Assembly: GCA_024196135.1 (NCBI GenBank)
Contig: JAMQCK010000038.1
Location: 570-64,569, forward strand
DNA: 64,000 bases
Direction of reading: 5' to 3'
Source of the DNA: Pleurotus ostreatus/Saccharomyces cerevisiae fusant
Taxonomy: Eukaryota; Opisthokonta
Under the pieces are notes generated by a model. The model was not told the DNA's origin. It worked only from the letters and a program-made list of their open reading frames with translations, and did not search any database. This document shows, in pieces, positions 1-10,529 of this stretch. The translations under genes and the position numbers were made by a program. Each line of letters opens with the position of its first letter. The stretch's first letter is position 1.

Positions 1-10
1 AAAAAAAAAG

Positions 11-118
11 CATTTGAGGTCCGGTCGGCTTAGTAAGCAGACCTGAGGTCGATTTGGCTGACTAAGCAAAGGAGAGGTCCCTTTTGATGACTAAGCAAAA
101 TCGAGGTCGTTGGCCTGG
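11..118 (+). repeat. Imperfect 29-30 bp tandem repeat, about 3.5 copies
   Basis: Three and a half diverged units each carry a GAGGTC core followed about 15-20 bp later by a CTTAGTAAGC or GACTAAGCA block. A related patch in the opposite orientation lies at 8465-8520 and shares an exact 15-bp word, TTGGCTGACTAAGCA. No coding sequence was recognised between 1 and 325. Confidence 0.6.
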
Positions 119-325
119 GCCCTGGGTGACATCCTTCCTTCGCTCAGCCCTTTCAGACAATTCGGGCGCAAGGGCATGTCAGCTTTCGAGCAAGATAATT
201 TCATAGGGAAAAAGAGTACACAGCGATGTAGAATACAGATCCAAGATAAATATCCCCCATGGTGTACAAGTCCGTCCAAGTGCGCAGAGCAGGAAACCTC
301 AGTGTCGTGAGTTCGTACCTTCGTA

Positions 326-3300
326 TCAGAGCCCTAGCGCCCCTTGTCCTCCCTCCCTTTCCATCCACCTACTTACCATCCAGCTCCGCCTCCAGAAGTT
401 CGACCTTCGTCTGTTGGATGCGTTAGCGTCGACCTTCTCATCCCTGTTCTGCTTCTCCCCCCCCCATCCGACTTCCAGGCGCCCCCCATCCCCATCCCCC
501 TTCCTGGCGCCCCTCTCCCCCTCCCCCTCCGTCGCCCCCTCTCCCCCTTCAACCCCCCTCCCCCCTCTCCCCTCTCCCCCTCCACATCATCTCTCAACCA
601 AAACAGGACCCTCTGTACTTCCTCACGTCAAAAAACAAATACCTCCCCCACTCACCCGATACGTCGTCTTCCGCCCGCCCACCGCGGCGCGCAGGACCCT
701 CAGCTGCCACCTGAGCTTGCGCGGGAGCTTGTGCGCGGCGCGGTTTGGGTTGTTTGTAGATGTGCGTGATGAGAGCGTGGTGTTGGGTCGAGATGGGGGT
801 GGGGGTTTGGGGGCTAGGGGAAGGGGCGTCAGCATGTGGTGGTGGTGGTGTTGGGGGGGCATGAGAAAGCTCTTCGCCCCCTCCAGCAGACAGGGAGGGG
901 CGCAGGGGGGCGAGGAGGATGGTTTACGAGACTAGGCGAGGGGCGAAATCGAGCGTACCTCTGACTGCCGTTGTCGCACCATTCGTCTCGGGGGAGTCGT
1001 CCTCCTCCCCCACCCCCTCCTCCCCACCGATCCCAAGCTCGTCGAGCCGCTCGCAGAAGACGCGGTACGTGCGGTCGTCGCGGGCGAAGTAGGAGGTCTG
1101 GGGGAAAGTGTCGGTAAAGTTTCGCGCCATACGCCGGATGATATCCTTGTCATGCGCCGAATGATATCCTTGTCAATGTCATGCGCCGGATGATATCCAT
1201 GTCATGCGCCAGACGACCACGCGCTGGGCCCTCGCACTTCTCCGACGTTGACACCCTGGCTCCCCCCTTCCCTTCTTCTCCCCACCCCCTTTTCCTCTTT
1301 GCAACCCTCAACCCAACACATCCCAAACAACACGCCCCACTCACCGGAATCCCCTCCCCGCCCACGACCTCGCGCGCGAGCCCCCACGCGCCGAGGAGGA
1401 GCAGGTCGACGGTCGCGTTGCCGATGCTGGGTGGGGGGGGGGGGGTTAGCGAGCGGAAGGGTGAGGTGGGGTGGGCGAGTCAGCGCTTGTTACGGGTGTA
1501 TCTTCTCTATGCAGAAGGGATGGAGTACGAGAGGGGGAGTGGATGAGCGCGGGAGGGGGGGGAAGTGGATGAGCGCGGGAGGGGGGGGGAAGTGGATGAG
1601 CGCGGGAGGGAGGGAGAGTGGATGAGCGCGGGAGGGAGGGAGAGTGGATGAGCGCGGGAGGGAGGCGAGGGGGAGCGTTGTGAGGTTGGCAAGAAAGCAG
1701 CCCATTCCCTCACCGACGTCCCCGCGCAGACAGATAAACAAAACACCCTCCCACTCACTAATCCTCCAAACTCGCAATCAGCTCCGCCCTCCCCAGCTCC
1801 CGGGTGGCAAACCGCCGCACCGCCGCGCGCGCGGTGGCGACGGGGTGGCCGGCGGCGATTTGGGTGGGGGTGGGGGGTTCGTGCGCATGGTGGTGGGAGG
1901 GCCTTGACGAAGGTGTCGAAGGGTGGGCGGAAGCGACTGATGATGTACGTGTGCGGACGTGGGTAGGAGATGTTGAGGCGGTGGGGGAGGTTGAGAGTGA
2001 TGACCTTGTCGACGAAGTCGAGGGGCGGCCCCCGGATGATAAGGAGGACATCGTCCGCGTCCGATGGTGCGAGGGGGCGGAGGGGAGTGTGGCGACCGAC
2101 GCTGTCCTTATCCGTTGGGTTGATCGGGTTGAGGGCGAAGACAACGCCCGCCTCCGTGCGGCGTCCTCGTCGTACTCCCCCTCGCTCCCGTCGCCGACGT
2201 CCGTGCCGTCCTCCGCAACATCATCGTCCGAGCTTTGTCCTGGTCCGTGAGGATTCGAGGCATTCGCCAACCGCCCCAGCGGCCTCCCCTCCCCCGACCG
2301 ATCCACGGCGACCCTCAACTCGCGTCCGACCGCTTCTGCTTGTGCCGCTACCCAGCGCTCGCCTGGGGGTGGGAGTCAGTTTGGCGGTTTTCAGGTGGGG
2401 AGGAGGAGCGCGGTGTGGAAAGGGGAGGAAGAAAGGAGGAGGGGCGGGTGGGGCGAGGAGGAAGGAGGGGGGAGAAAAGGGCATGAGGTGAGGGGGAAGG
2501 TAGAACACGGCCGACCTCGACGAATGCAGGGGAGAATGGTAAGGGGAGAATGGAAACAAGAACACCCCCTCGTCGACGAAAAGAACACCCCCCTTTCCAT
2601 CCCCTCCCCAACCTCCCCCACCCCTTCCCTTTCTTTTACAAAAAAACGACAAACAGCCTCCCCCTCTCCCCACCCCTTGCCCCTACCCCCTCCCTCCCCC
2701 ATTCCTTTCTTTCTCACACCCTTCACCCACCACCACCACACAAAACCACAAACCACAAACCACACCACCCTCACTCACCCTCACTCATCACCAGCACCTG
2801 CATAAAGCTCGCCGCCAGGTCGCTCCGGTCGCGCGCCAGGTCGTGGTCGATGGCCAGTTTGAGGTTCGTGCCTGGGGGGGTGGGGGGGGGGTTAGTTTTG
2901 ATGAAATGGACGGTGGAGGGGGTGGGTGGGTGGGTGTGAGTTTATGGGTTTGGGTGCGAGTTTAGGGAGGGAGGGAAGGGAGAGAAGGGATGCGGCAGGT
3001 AATGGGCGAGGGTAGATGGGGGAAGAGGGAGGACGAGAAAGAAGGCGGAGGGCGGCGAAGGGAGACGAGAGAAGGCACCACTCACGCAACGCCTTCAACA
3101 CCCCCCTCGTCCCCTTCTTCGACATCTCGTCTTCCTCGAGGTTGTTGATGTATCTGTGGGCGGTGGTGCGTCAGCGCTCTCCGCAACCATGCCCTCTCGC
3201 CTCCCTCTTGCGTCCCCCTCTGCTTGCGCATCTATGCCCCACGCCTCTCCTTCCCCCTTGCCCTACCCTTCGCCTCCCCTCCTTTTCTCCTCCACCCCCT

Positions 3301-4448
3301 ACCATTATGCCCCCAAACAGACCGAAATTGATAATCCCTCACCTCGAAAACGCGCCCACCAACAAAAGCGCGATCGACCGGTGGCTCTTCCCGATGCGCA
3401 GGGCGTGCAGGAGCGGCGGGTCGCCGGCGCGGGTGGTGAGGAGGAGCTGGGGGAGGGGGGTGGCGTTGCAGTACATATGCATTGACGACAGTGCGATAGG
3501 CGGTAGGTGAAGAGCGTGGGAGGAGGGAACATAGGAGAAGGGGAAGAAGGGAGGGGGAGGGGAGGTGATGGAGGAAAGGCGAGGCGTAAAGGGGTGGGAA
3601 GGGAAGGGGAAAGGAGGGGAGGGGTGAAAGGGAGAAGGGGAGGGGAGGGAGGGAGGAGGAGGGAGGGAGGGAAGAGGAGGGAGGGGCGAGTGAGGAAGGG
3701 GAGGGGACGAGAGAGGACAGGAAGGGCGCGAGGGGGGAAGGAAAAGGGAGGGGAGGGGCGAAGGGCGAGGGGTGAGGAAGGGAGGACAGGAAGGGCGTGA
3801 GAGGGGAAGTCAGATTAGCGCCGGTCTCAGACCACACAGTACACCCCACTCACATGGAACGCGCGATCCCTCACATCCATCAAGTACATCTCGTCCCCCC
3901 TCTCAATCGCCCTCAGCACCTCATACGGCTCAGGTACCCTATTCGTCGGCGCGTGCGTATTCGTAGGCTTGGGTGCAGCGGCGGAAACGCCCATACGAAA
4001 GAGGGCCCTGAGCGCGGTGACGGGGGTGCGGACGGAGGGGCTGGGAGGGGCTTCGTCGGTTTGGGGGGAGGAGGGTTGGTCGACGGTCGAGGAGGTGGGC
4101 GAGGTAGGCGCGTCGAGGGCGTCCTCGAGGGCATCTTCGACTAGGCGCTCGACCTCGTCTGAGCGCCTGCATTCGAGGCCGGAGACGCGTTCACGAGCTT
4201 CGCGGGCGAGGACGGCTGGGGGAGGCGTCAAAAGTGCGCAAGGACAGGGTATGCGTTGCGCGCGTCGTGCGGCGCCTAACAAGGCAGACACTACACGGCG
4301 CCTATCGCGCCGCCAACCCACACACATCGCACTCACCAGCAGACGGCAGCCTCGCAATCAGACACGGACCCCGCTCGGCCCTAGGACGAGGGTCAGGCCC
4401 AGGCGGCGGCGGATCGGCGAGGGCCTGCACCATGGGCGCGTTGTTCAT
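326..4448 (-). CDS. Conserved basidiomycete alpha-helical protein of unknown function
   Basis: I cannot name this protein, although its segments look like one coherent helical polypeptide. Exons read by phase on the minus strand are 4448-4337 (start MNNAPM), 4215-3854, one after the acceptor near 3450 (LLLTTRAGDPPLLHALRIG), one near 3145-3075 (YINNLEEDEMSKKG), one near 2870-2780 (TNLKLAIDHDLARDRSDLAA), a long exon about 2385-1744 with an acidic and Ser/Thr-rich insert, 1433-1345 (IGNATVDLLLLGAWGLAREV), 1097-959 (SYFARDDRTYRVFCERLDEL), one near 720-655 (KLRWQLRVLRAAVGGRKTTY) and 410-377 (TKVELLEAELD). A last exon of eight bases ending at a TGA at 326-328 is possible but tentative. The pattern of short Leu/Ala-rich helices suggests an alpha-solenoid; this is inference. 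Introns are long, low in complexity and contain two minisatellites. The 3' end and the exon near 700 are the weakest parts of the model. Confidence 0.6.
1128..1210. repeat. 23-bp tandem repeat, three copies plus a partial one
   Basis: Units at 1128-1150, 1151-1173 and 1180-1202 follow the pattern CATGCGCCGGATGATATCCT plus TGT, with a 6-bp spacer before the third and a partial copy at 1203-1210. The array lies inside the 1098-1344 intron of the flanking minus-strand gene, because the exon acceptor is at about 1098. Confidence 0.75.
1539..1672. repeat. 26-27 bp minisatellite, five copies
   Basis: The word GGATGAGCGCGGGAGGG recurs at 1541, 1567, 1594, 1620 and 1646, with G/A-rich filler between. 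It sits in the 1434-1743 intron of the minus-strand unknown gene, so the sense strand is pyrimidine-rich here. Confidence 0.85.
3507..3800. repeat. Polypurine low-complexity tract
   Basis: About 290 bp are almost entirely G and A on the plus strand (runs of GGGA, GGAAGG and GAGGGG). The tract fills most of an intron of the minus-strand unknown gene. Similar pyrimidine-rich plus-strand tracts occur at 450-600, 6480-6620, 7730-7880 and 8040-8170. Confidence 0.8.
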
Positions 4449-4798
4449 GAGGGAAGTATCGATGGGTCGGTCGAGCGGTGTGGAATGGGTTACTTGAGCA
4501 ATGTGAGGCAGGCAGTATGTGGCTGAAGCAATGGGTTGGGAGATCGCAGTGTGTATCTGGACTGAGAGCGCGTGAGATGCGCTGCGAGCGTGTCAGACAG
4601 GGAAGAACCGCTACTCGTCGACGGTGCGTGTCAAGGTGTGAGTGAATGCAGTGCGGGGCTAGAGAGCTGCATAGACGCGCGCCTGTCGTGACGCGATCGA
4701 CGGTTCTGGTAATTACGCTACGTCATCGATCGCTCGCGTACACTCTGCCCTCCCAATCCACGGTACCGCGTCCTACCCTAACCATACATACCACCCAT

Positions 4799-5907
4799 CT
4801 ACCTTCGCTTCCCCCTCCCACCACCGCGTCCCCTTCCCCTTCCTCCCCTACCCCCTCTCCCTCCCCTACCACCCACCCCTTCCCCCCTCCCCTCAACCCG
4901 CGCAATATCCTCCCTCCCCAACCTCAAAACACCCCCCTTAAACTTCCCCACCCCCATCTTCAACCCCCTCTCCCTCCGCCTCACGCCCTCCTTCCCCACC
5001 AACTCCTCATCCGTCGCCCCCAGCGCCCTTTTCAACGACGGGTGATACGTCCCCAGCTCCTTCGCCTCCTCCACCTTCCTCGCCGCCAGCTCCTTTTGTT
5101 TGCGCTGCAACCCCTCCCTCACGGCCTTGGCGTGCGCGTTGCGCTCGATGGTCTTGATGACCTTGGATCCCATGCCCGGGCGGGATTGTTTGAGTGTGGA
5201 TTTTCCAGAGGCGCCGGAGGCGGAGGCGAGCTCGTGCAGCCGGCCGAGGAGGGCGGTGCGTCGGGCGGAGGGCTTGCTGGAGTCGGAGAGATTGGGGTCG
5301 AGGAGTTGGGTGTGGACGAGCCGGTGGAGGAGCGCGTCGTTTTGGGCGTTGGTGTGCTCGTCGTCAGCGTCGTCGTCTGCTTTGGATGCACTGCGGGATG
5401 TGGACGCGATGGGTCCGTCCGTTCGTAGTTTTGATACTTTGGAGGACTATAGGAAGTAGTTCAGTATGTAGACGAGTATCTAACAAAGTCATCACGCACC
5501 ATGAACGCCTTACTCGGCGCCTTCATCGGCGCTGAAGCAGAGGGATCGGTGAATGTCACGACAGTGGGCTGCGCGGACGTGAACTCGTCGTCATTCATGT
5601 CTTCGTCCCCACTGCCTTCCTCATCAAGGTCTTCGTCTTCATCGCTACTTTCTCCGCTATCATTCCCGCTGCCTGCACCATCCTCGTCGGCCCCTCCGCT
5701 TCCACCGATCCCATGCCATTCTTCCCATTCCTCGTCATCTTCATCCCCTTCATCTGCCTGCGCGCGCTTGCGTTTCCTATCCCTTTTGTTGTCCTTCTTC
5801 CCACTCGAGGAGCCCCCAGCAGAAGTAGATGGCAAGTCGAACGATGCTAAGAACGCCCTCCCGTGCGCCTCCAGCGCAGACATCAAGTCGTTCTCAGAGT
5901 CGGACAT
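4799..5907 (-). CDS. FAF1: Faf1/C1orf131-like 40S ribosome biogenesis factor
   Basis: Two exons, 5907-5500 and 5446-4799, join in phase 0 to give 351 residues. The start is MSDSENDLMSALEAHG. The N-terminal half has a basic KRDRKRKR stretch and a long Asp/Glu/Ser-rich segment. The C-terminal half has the family-like RNAHAKAVREGLQRKQKEL helix and a VGKFKGGVLRLGREDIARVE block, then a tail of GGRG repeats ending in KRR. This layout matches the DUF4602 family (yeast Faf1, human C1orf131), which acts in small-subunit pre-rRNA processing in the nucleolus. The RG-rich tail suggests RNA binding and arginine methylation. It is divergently arranged with the 6428 gene, sharing a promoter region of about 520 bp. 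The assignment rests on the C-terminal block and is moderate. Confidence 0.75.
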
Positions 5908-6427
5908 TGTGTGAGGCTGACCGCCGTTTCGCAAAGGATGTGTGTGCAGTAGCACTGATAAATCTTGTGGAGCTGAGGGATGTGTTGTTGGGGGAACAAA
6001 AGGGAGGTAGGGTGCGCCCGAACGAAAGAGAGGTACGGGGGGCCGAATGAAAGAGAGGTAGGGAGCACGCTGGCGAATGCGTCGGAGACAATCAGTGAAG
6101 TTCGCGATCGAGGGCGATCGGGGCGCGTCCGGATATCGGTCCGACTACCGCAGCCTCAGCGCACGGTCCGATAGCCCGCTCGCTGCGCGCGCCGAGCACG
6201 CGCGCCTGCCTCCGTCCTTCTCGTCATCGTCCGCCACGGCGCAGAGACTGCTTTGCTTGCTTTTCATTATCGCGCTTTCTGGCTGCACCGACCGACGGGC
6301 TCAACCCCCCGACCACACCGACCCGCTGAACTGCTCGCTCGCGTCGACCCGACATAGGCGCTGCTCGACACGACACGCCACGACGCGACCGCTGCTGGAC
6401 GAAACCTTGTACTAGCACGATCCCACC

Positions 6428-8312
6428 ATGGCCCCGCGTAACAGGAAGAAGCAGAAGACAGAGGGTGCGCGGCTATCATTCATTTCCTCTCCCACTCCCT
6501 CCACCTCCTCCCTCCTCATCCTTCCCTCCACCCTCCCCTCCCTCCACCTCCCACCTCCCTCTTTCCCTGCTTCCCTACCATCTCCCACTCTCCTTATTCA
6601 TCTCTCTATTCCTAGCCCACCTCTGACATTACATCGCAGGCTCCACCACCCCAAACCCCACCCCACCGCTCGACATCCCCGAAGACGAGCAGTGGCGGCT
6701 GATCCAAGAGAGCGGCGTCCTCGATGGGCTGAAGCGGCCGAGTGAGGTTAGGGCGGAGGCGGGTGAGTGTGTGGCTTAAGGGCTGGGTTTTGTTGATTGA
6801 GGTTTGGGGGATTCGCGGCTCACGGTGCGACTAGCGCCGTGTGGCTCTCGGCTCTAGCGGCAACATGTGCACGAAACTGAGAGAGCTGACGCTGATGCTA
6901 CTACAGAAGCCACAGGCCAAGCACCACCCCGCGCGCCGCGAGAACCGCTGGTGAAGGGCGTACCGCTCGAGCCGCCGAAGGGCGCAGGTGGGTCGAGCTC
7001 GAGAGGGACGCCGTTGGTGACGGAGATCAAGCCAGGTGAGTAGCCGTTCTATCCTCACTCTGATCCTCCAACTGGGCTCGTGGCAATGGATATACCTTTC
7101 GCTGCCATGTCTAAAGCTTCTCTTGAGGGATAAAGCTCACCTCGAGGGATAAAGCTCACCTCGAGGGATAAAGCTCGCCTCGAGGGATAAAGCTAACGCC
7201 CTCCCCTCCCTCTAGGCGAAGAAATCACCCTCGAGCACCTCACGAGTCCCAGCGCCGCATCGCTGGCCGCCGAAGGTGAGTCTTCTTACCATCCATTCGC
7301 GTTCCGCCAACGAATTAATGCAGACACCACCCCCGACCCGAACGACCCCACCCCCTTCGCCGAGGAGATCTTCCAGACAGCGAGCTTACTGATCCCGTTC
7401 ACGTTCTGCTTGGTGCTGATGGATGTGTGAGTGGGAAGCTCGGTTGTGCGTCATTTGTGCAGTACACTGACCTTTTCATCTTCCTTTTCGCCACTCCGTC
7501 TCGTTCGATGCACGCGTCCATATCCGATACCGTGCACGCCTTCAACATACCCCACACCTGGACCCCTCACCCCTCCTCCCAACCCACCCATCTCGCAGCC
7601 TCATCCACCAACAATACGGGCAGGAGGCGCGCCTGTGGGACATCCTCGACCGCCTCGTGAGCGCGGTGCCAATTTTGGCGGTGTTTATATTTTACAGTGC
7701 GTGTTTGTTTCCTCTCCTGTCTCTTGCCCTCACCCCTCTGCCCTTTTGTCATCCTCCGTTCCCTTATGGCGCATCCCCCGCGCCCCTTCTCCCCACCTCC
7801 TTGCGCCCTCTCCCCCCTTTCCTTGCCTCCCTATTTTTTCGCCTCCCCCAACTAACCAACTCACTAACCCCCTCCCCACCCAGCCACCCGCCACAAATCC
7901 ACCCGCCCCGCCCAAGCCGCGCTCTTCGCCCTCTCCTTGTTCGCGGGCCCGAGGCTGCTGTGGGTGCTCGCGTATAAGGGGTATTTGGTGAATATTCAGC
8001 AGGTGAGTTGAGGTGTTAGCTTTTCTTATTAATTACCTCTACCACCCGTTGTCTCTCTCTCTCCCTAACCTTCATCCCCTTCTCCCATCCCTCCTCCGCA
8101 CCCCCTCTGCCCCTCTGCCTCGTTGTACGTCTCTTTACACCCCCACTAACCCCCTCTTCTCCCCCCAGTCCCCACCCCTCGCCACCGCCTGGATCTACAC
8201 CATCACGCAGCTCGATTTGGGCCCTGCGGTCGTCAGCTTGATGATCACGGGCGCGTGGGCAAGGTGGAAGGGGTTGGGGGTGAAGTTGTTTCGGAATCGG
8301 AGGTATAGGTAG
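6428..8312 (+). CDS. DUF7719-like multi-pass membrane protein
   Basis: About eight exons read cleanly. They begin 6428-6464 (MAPRNRKKQK), then 6640-6762, and end with stop TAG at 8310-8312. The N-terminal half is soluble and Pro/Glu-rich. The C-terminal half has hydrophobic helices near TASLLIPFTFCLVLMDVLIH, RLVSAVPILAVFIFY, ALFALSLFAGPRLLWVLAYK, and a last pair from LATAWIYTITQLDLGPAVVS onward, ending in a basic KLFRNRRYR tail. The order of an N-terminal disordered part followed by four helices with Q-LDLG before the last one resembles fungal DUF7719 proteins, which have no known function; that match is from memory. An intron at about 7041-7215 contains a 19-bp tandem repeat, and other introns are strongly C/T-rich. 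Confidence 0.7.
7122..7197. repeat. 19-bp tandem repeat, four exact-length copies
   Basis: Units of CTCGAGGGATAAAGCTCAC lie at 7122-7140, 7141-7159, 7160-7178 and 7179-7197 with one to three changes each. The array lies inside an intron of the DUF7719-like gene. Confidence 0.85.
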
Positions 8313-8464
8313 AATGGGAGAGTGGAAGGGAAGGGAGGGTGAGGCGGAGGGGGATGGGTGGGGAGAGGGGGAAAGGAGGGGAGGGGTGAGTGGGGAAGAG
8401 GAACTGGGACACGCAACGCTCGAGAGCCTACCAGCATGTCGCCTCTGCAGCTTCTTGAATCCTG

Positions 8465-8520
8465 AGCCAAACCGACCTCAAAGCGCACAGACCTCCCCGC
8501 TGCTTAGTCAGCCAACATCG
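8465..8520 (-). repeat. Inverted copy related to the repeat at the left window edge
   Basis: Read on the minus strand this has TTGGCTGACTAAGCA, then GAGGTC, then TGAGGTCGGTTTGGCT. The first word matches 15 of 15 bases at 52-66, and the last matches 15 of 16 bases at the preceding unit. Confidence 0.55.
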
Positions 8521-10101
8521 CTACAAATACGAGTCAACATCGACTTCGTCGATGCGTTCATGCGCGTCTCTGACTGTCATGCGCGACTGCGACTGTATAG
8601 CAATCATCATATGTGTTGGAGGACCTCGGGTCCTGGCACACGCCCCGCTCGTACAAGGTGCCCGGCTGATGCGAGCACACACGCAGTCGTGGCGTATCGT
8701 CGAGCGTATAGAGATCTTGTCCCGTTTGTTTGACCTGTCCTTGGACTGCGCTTTCAAAGCAGTCGATAGGTCTTTCACACTTGTGCAGTAGCCAGGTTGG
8801 CGGGTAACATTTACGTAGTCACTACTGTCAAGTAGCCTATTCAATCTATGTACTTCAGCGCGCTTCAAATGGTCGTTGGACCACACCAACCAGTCTCCGT
8901 ACAACCACCAATCAGATTCTACCACCACCGTCTATGCCACCACCGTAGGTAGTAACGCGTATTTTGCACAAGTAGGTGTTTCTAGGTACGTAGAATAGCA
9001 AGGTTTTTCTAGGTACTCAGAATATACCAAGGTGTATCTAAGTACTCGGTATAGCGAGGTAAGTACTTACAGTAAGCTTAGGTAGTAAGGATCTGGGTAT
9101 GATACATGCACAGGGGAATGGGGAAGGGGGAGGACGCGTCGAGGGGGTGGGTGAAGGTAGGCGGGTGTGAGGTCCACAAGCGGCTACTCACGAGGCACAG
9201 ACGCAGGCCTCGCAGCGAGGACGATTTAGCACCCCCATCAGCCATCCACCGACGCGTCTGATGGTATGTACAGTGAGCGACGCGGGTATATACAAGGACC
9301 GGGTAAGGGAGCGTGTGTAAATCGCGGAAGGGGACGGTCGGGACTCGAGAGACGGCGAGCGCAGGTCGTAATTAGGCCGCAGCAGGGTCAGGCGGCGCTC
9401 GCGGCGCAGGGTCGGGAAAGGTGGACTGCCGCTGTGGCGCAAGGCCACTTGCCACAAGTAGCGCAAGGTCGACTGCCGTTCGCTGTGCGCTAGGTCGACT
9501 ACCACCGGACATCCTCGAGCCCTGACCCCACCCGCGACGCACGTCCTCTCGGTCGGAGTGGTATATAGATCTGCAGGAGCGGGTCAGCTTCGTGGTTCGT
9601 AGGTTGACAGGAGTGAGGGGCGAGGCAAACAAATATGGGATCGGAAGAGGAGCAAACAGGGATGGGAAGGGAGGCCATAGGGACGAGGGGAAGACGCAAA
9701 CAGGGATAGGGAAAAAGGAAACAGAAACAGAAGCACCCAGCACCAAAGAAAGAGAAAAGAACTCACTAATAATCAGATACAGCCTCTTTGCGTGTGTGTA
9801 GGCGTGAAAGTGCGTGAAGTCCCCGTATCCTTGGGTCCGGTACGTGTACGTTCGATGTGAGTCAGGGAGGTGTGTAGGTATGTCCTTGAGGCGTGTAGAG
9901 ATATCCTCGGGGCGGGATGTAGGGATATCGGGATATCCTCCATGCACATCGCAAGAACAATTCGAAATCCTCGAAGCGACAGTGTATGCGCATCTGTAGC
10001 ACGAAATCCAGAACAGGTCCGAGGGGCGTGAGTAATTAAGTGTCTTTCAGTGTCTGTTGGGGGAAGGGGCGGGAGACACCGGCATGGCGTTCGTCCACAG
10101 A

Positions 10102-10262
10102 GTCGCGAGTCGTTCGACCACATCGACGCGAGTCGTTTGAACACATCGTCGCGAGTCGTTCGACCACATCGACGCGAGTCGTTTGAACACATCGTCGCGA
10201 GTCGCTCGTCCACGTCGTCGCGAGGCTTTCATCCACGTCGTTGCGAGGCCTTCGTCCGAGGT
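10102..10262. repeat. 23-bp tandem array, seven copies in a dimeric pattern
   Basis: Seven contiguous units of exactly 23 bp follow GTCGCGAGTCGTTCGACCAC plus ATC. Units 1 and 3 are identical, as are units 2 and 4, so the first four form two 46-bp dimers. Units 5-7 diverge progressively. The array lies about 270 bp downstream of the 3' end of the minus-strand gene ending at 10530, in non-coding DNA. Confidence 0.9.
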
Positions 10263-10529
10263 CCGCATCGTGACCACCTATAAACACCGCGTCGTCCATG
10301 TTTTGACCAACCACATCATCGACCGTCTATGCCACAAAAGAGTGAATGCTATGTCACAGAGGATATGCCCGTAGGGAACACCTCGATCGACAATCTGGAC
10401 ATGCTGGGGGGGCGATCGCACGTATAGCACCGCATGTACACGCCCGAAGAGCAGTCCAGCACCACATTTACAAGGTCAACAGAAAAGCACACAGGAGAAC
10501 GCGAGTGGACCGCGTCCTCCCTAGTCGTG

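Larger units (their letters stand above)
8313..10529. other. Gene-free region of about 2.2 kb with several repeat patches
   Basis: I find no supportable coding exon. The stretch holds a repeat patch at 8465-8520 related to the one at 11-118, a degenerate AT-richer patch at about 8970-9095 with recurring TCTAGGTACT and AGGT words, a patch at about 9430-9495 with recurring GCGCAAGGTCGACT words, and a perfect-length 23-bp array at 10102-10262. Part of it should be 3' untranslated sequence of the two convergent flanking genes. Confidence 0.6.

Noticed and set aside
1970..2165. Alternative minus-strand frame with a protein-like look (GVVFALNPINPTDKD)
   Set aside because: The neighbouring frame is continuous with the flanking exon on both sides, whereas this one would need two unsupported frame changes; it is probably a shadow of the Ser/Thr-rich insert.
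10102..10262. Tandem array considered as a CRISPR
   Set aside because: The units are contiguous without unique spacers and the window is a eukaryotic nuclear sequence.
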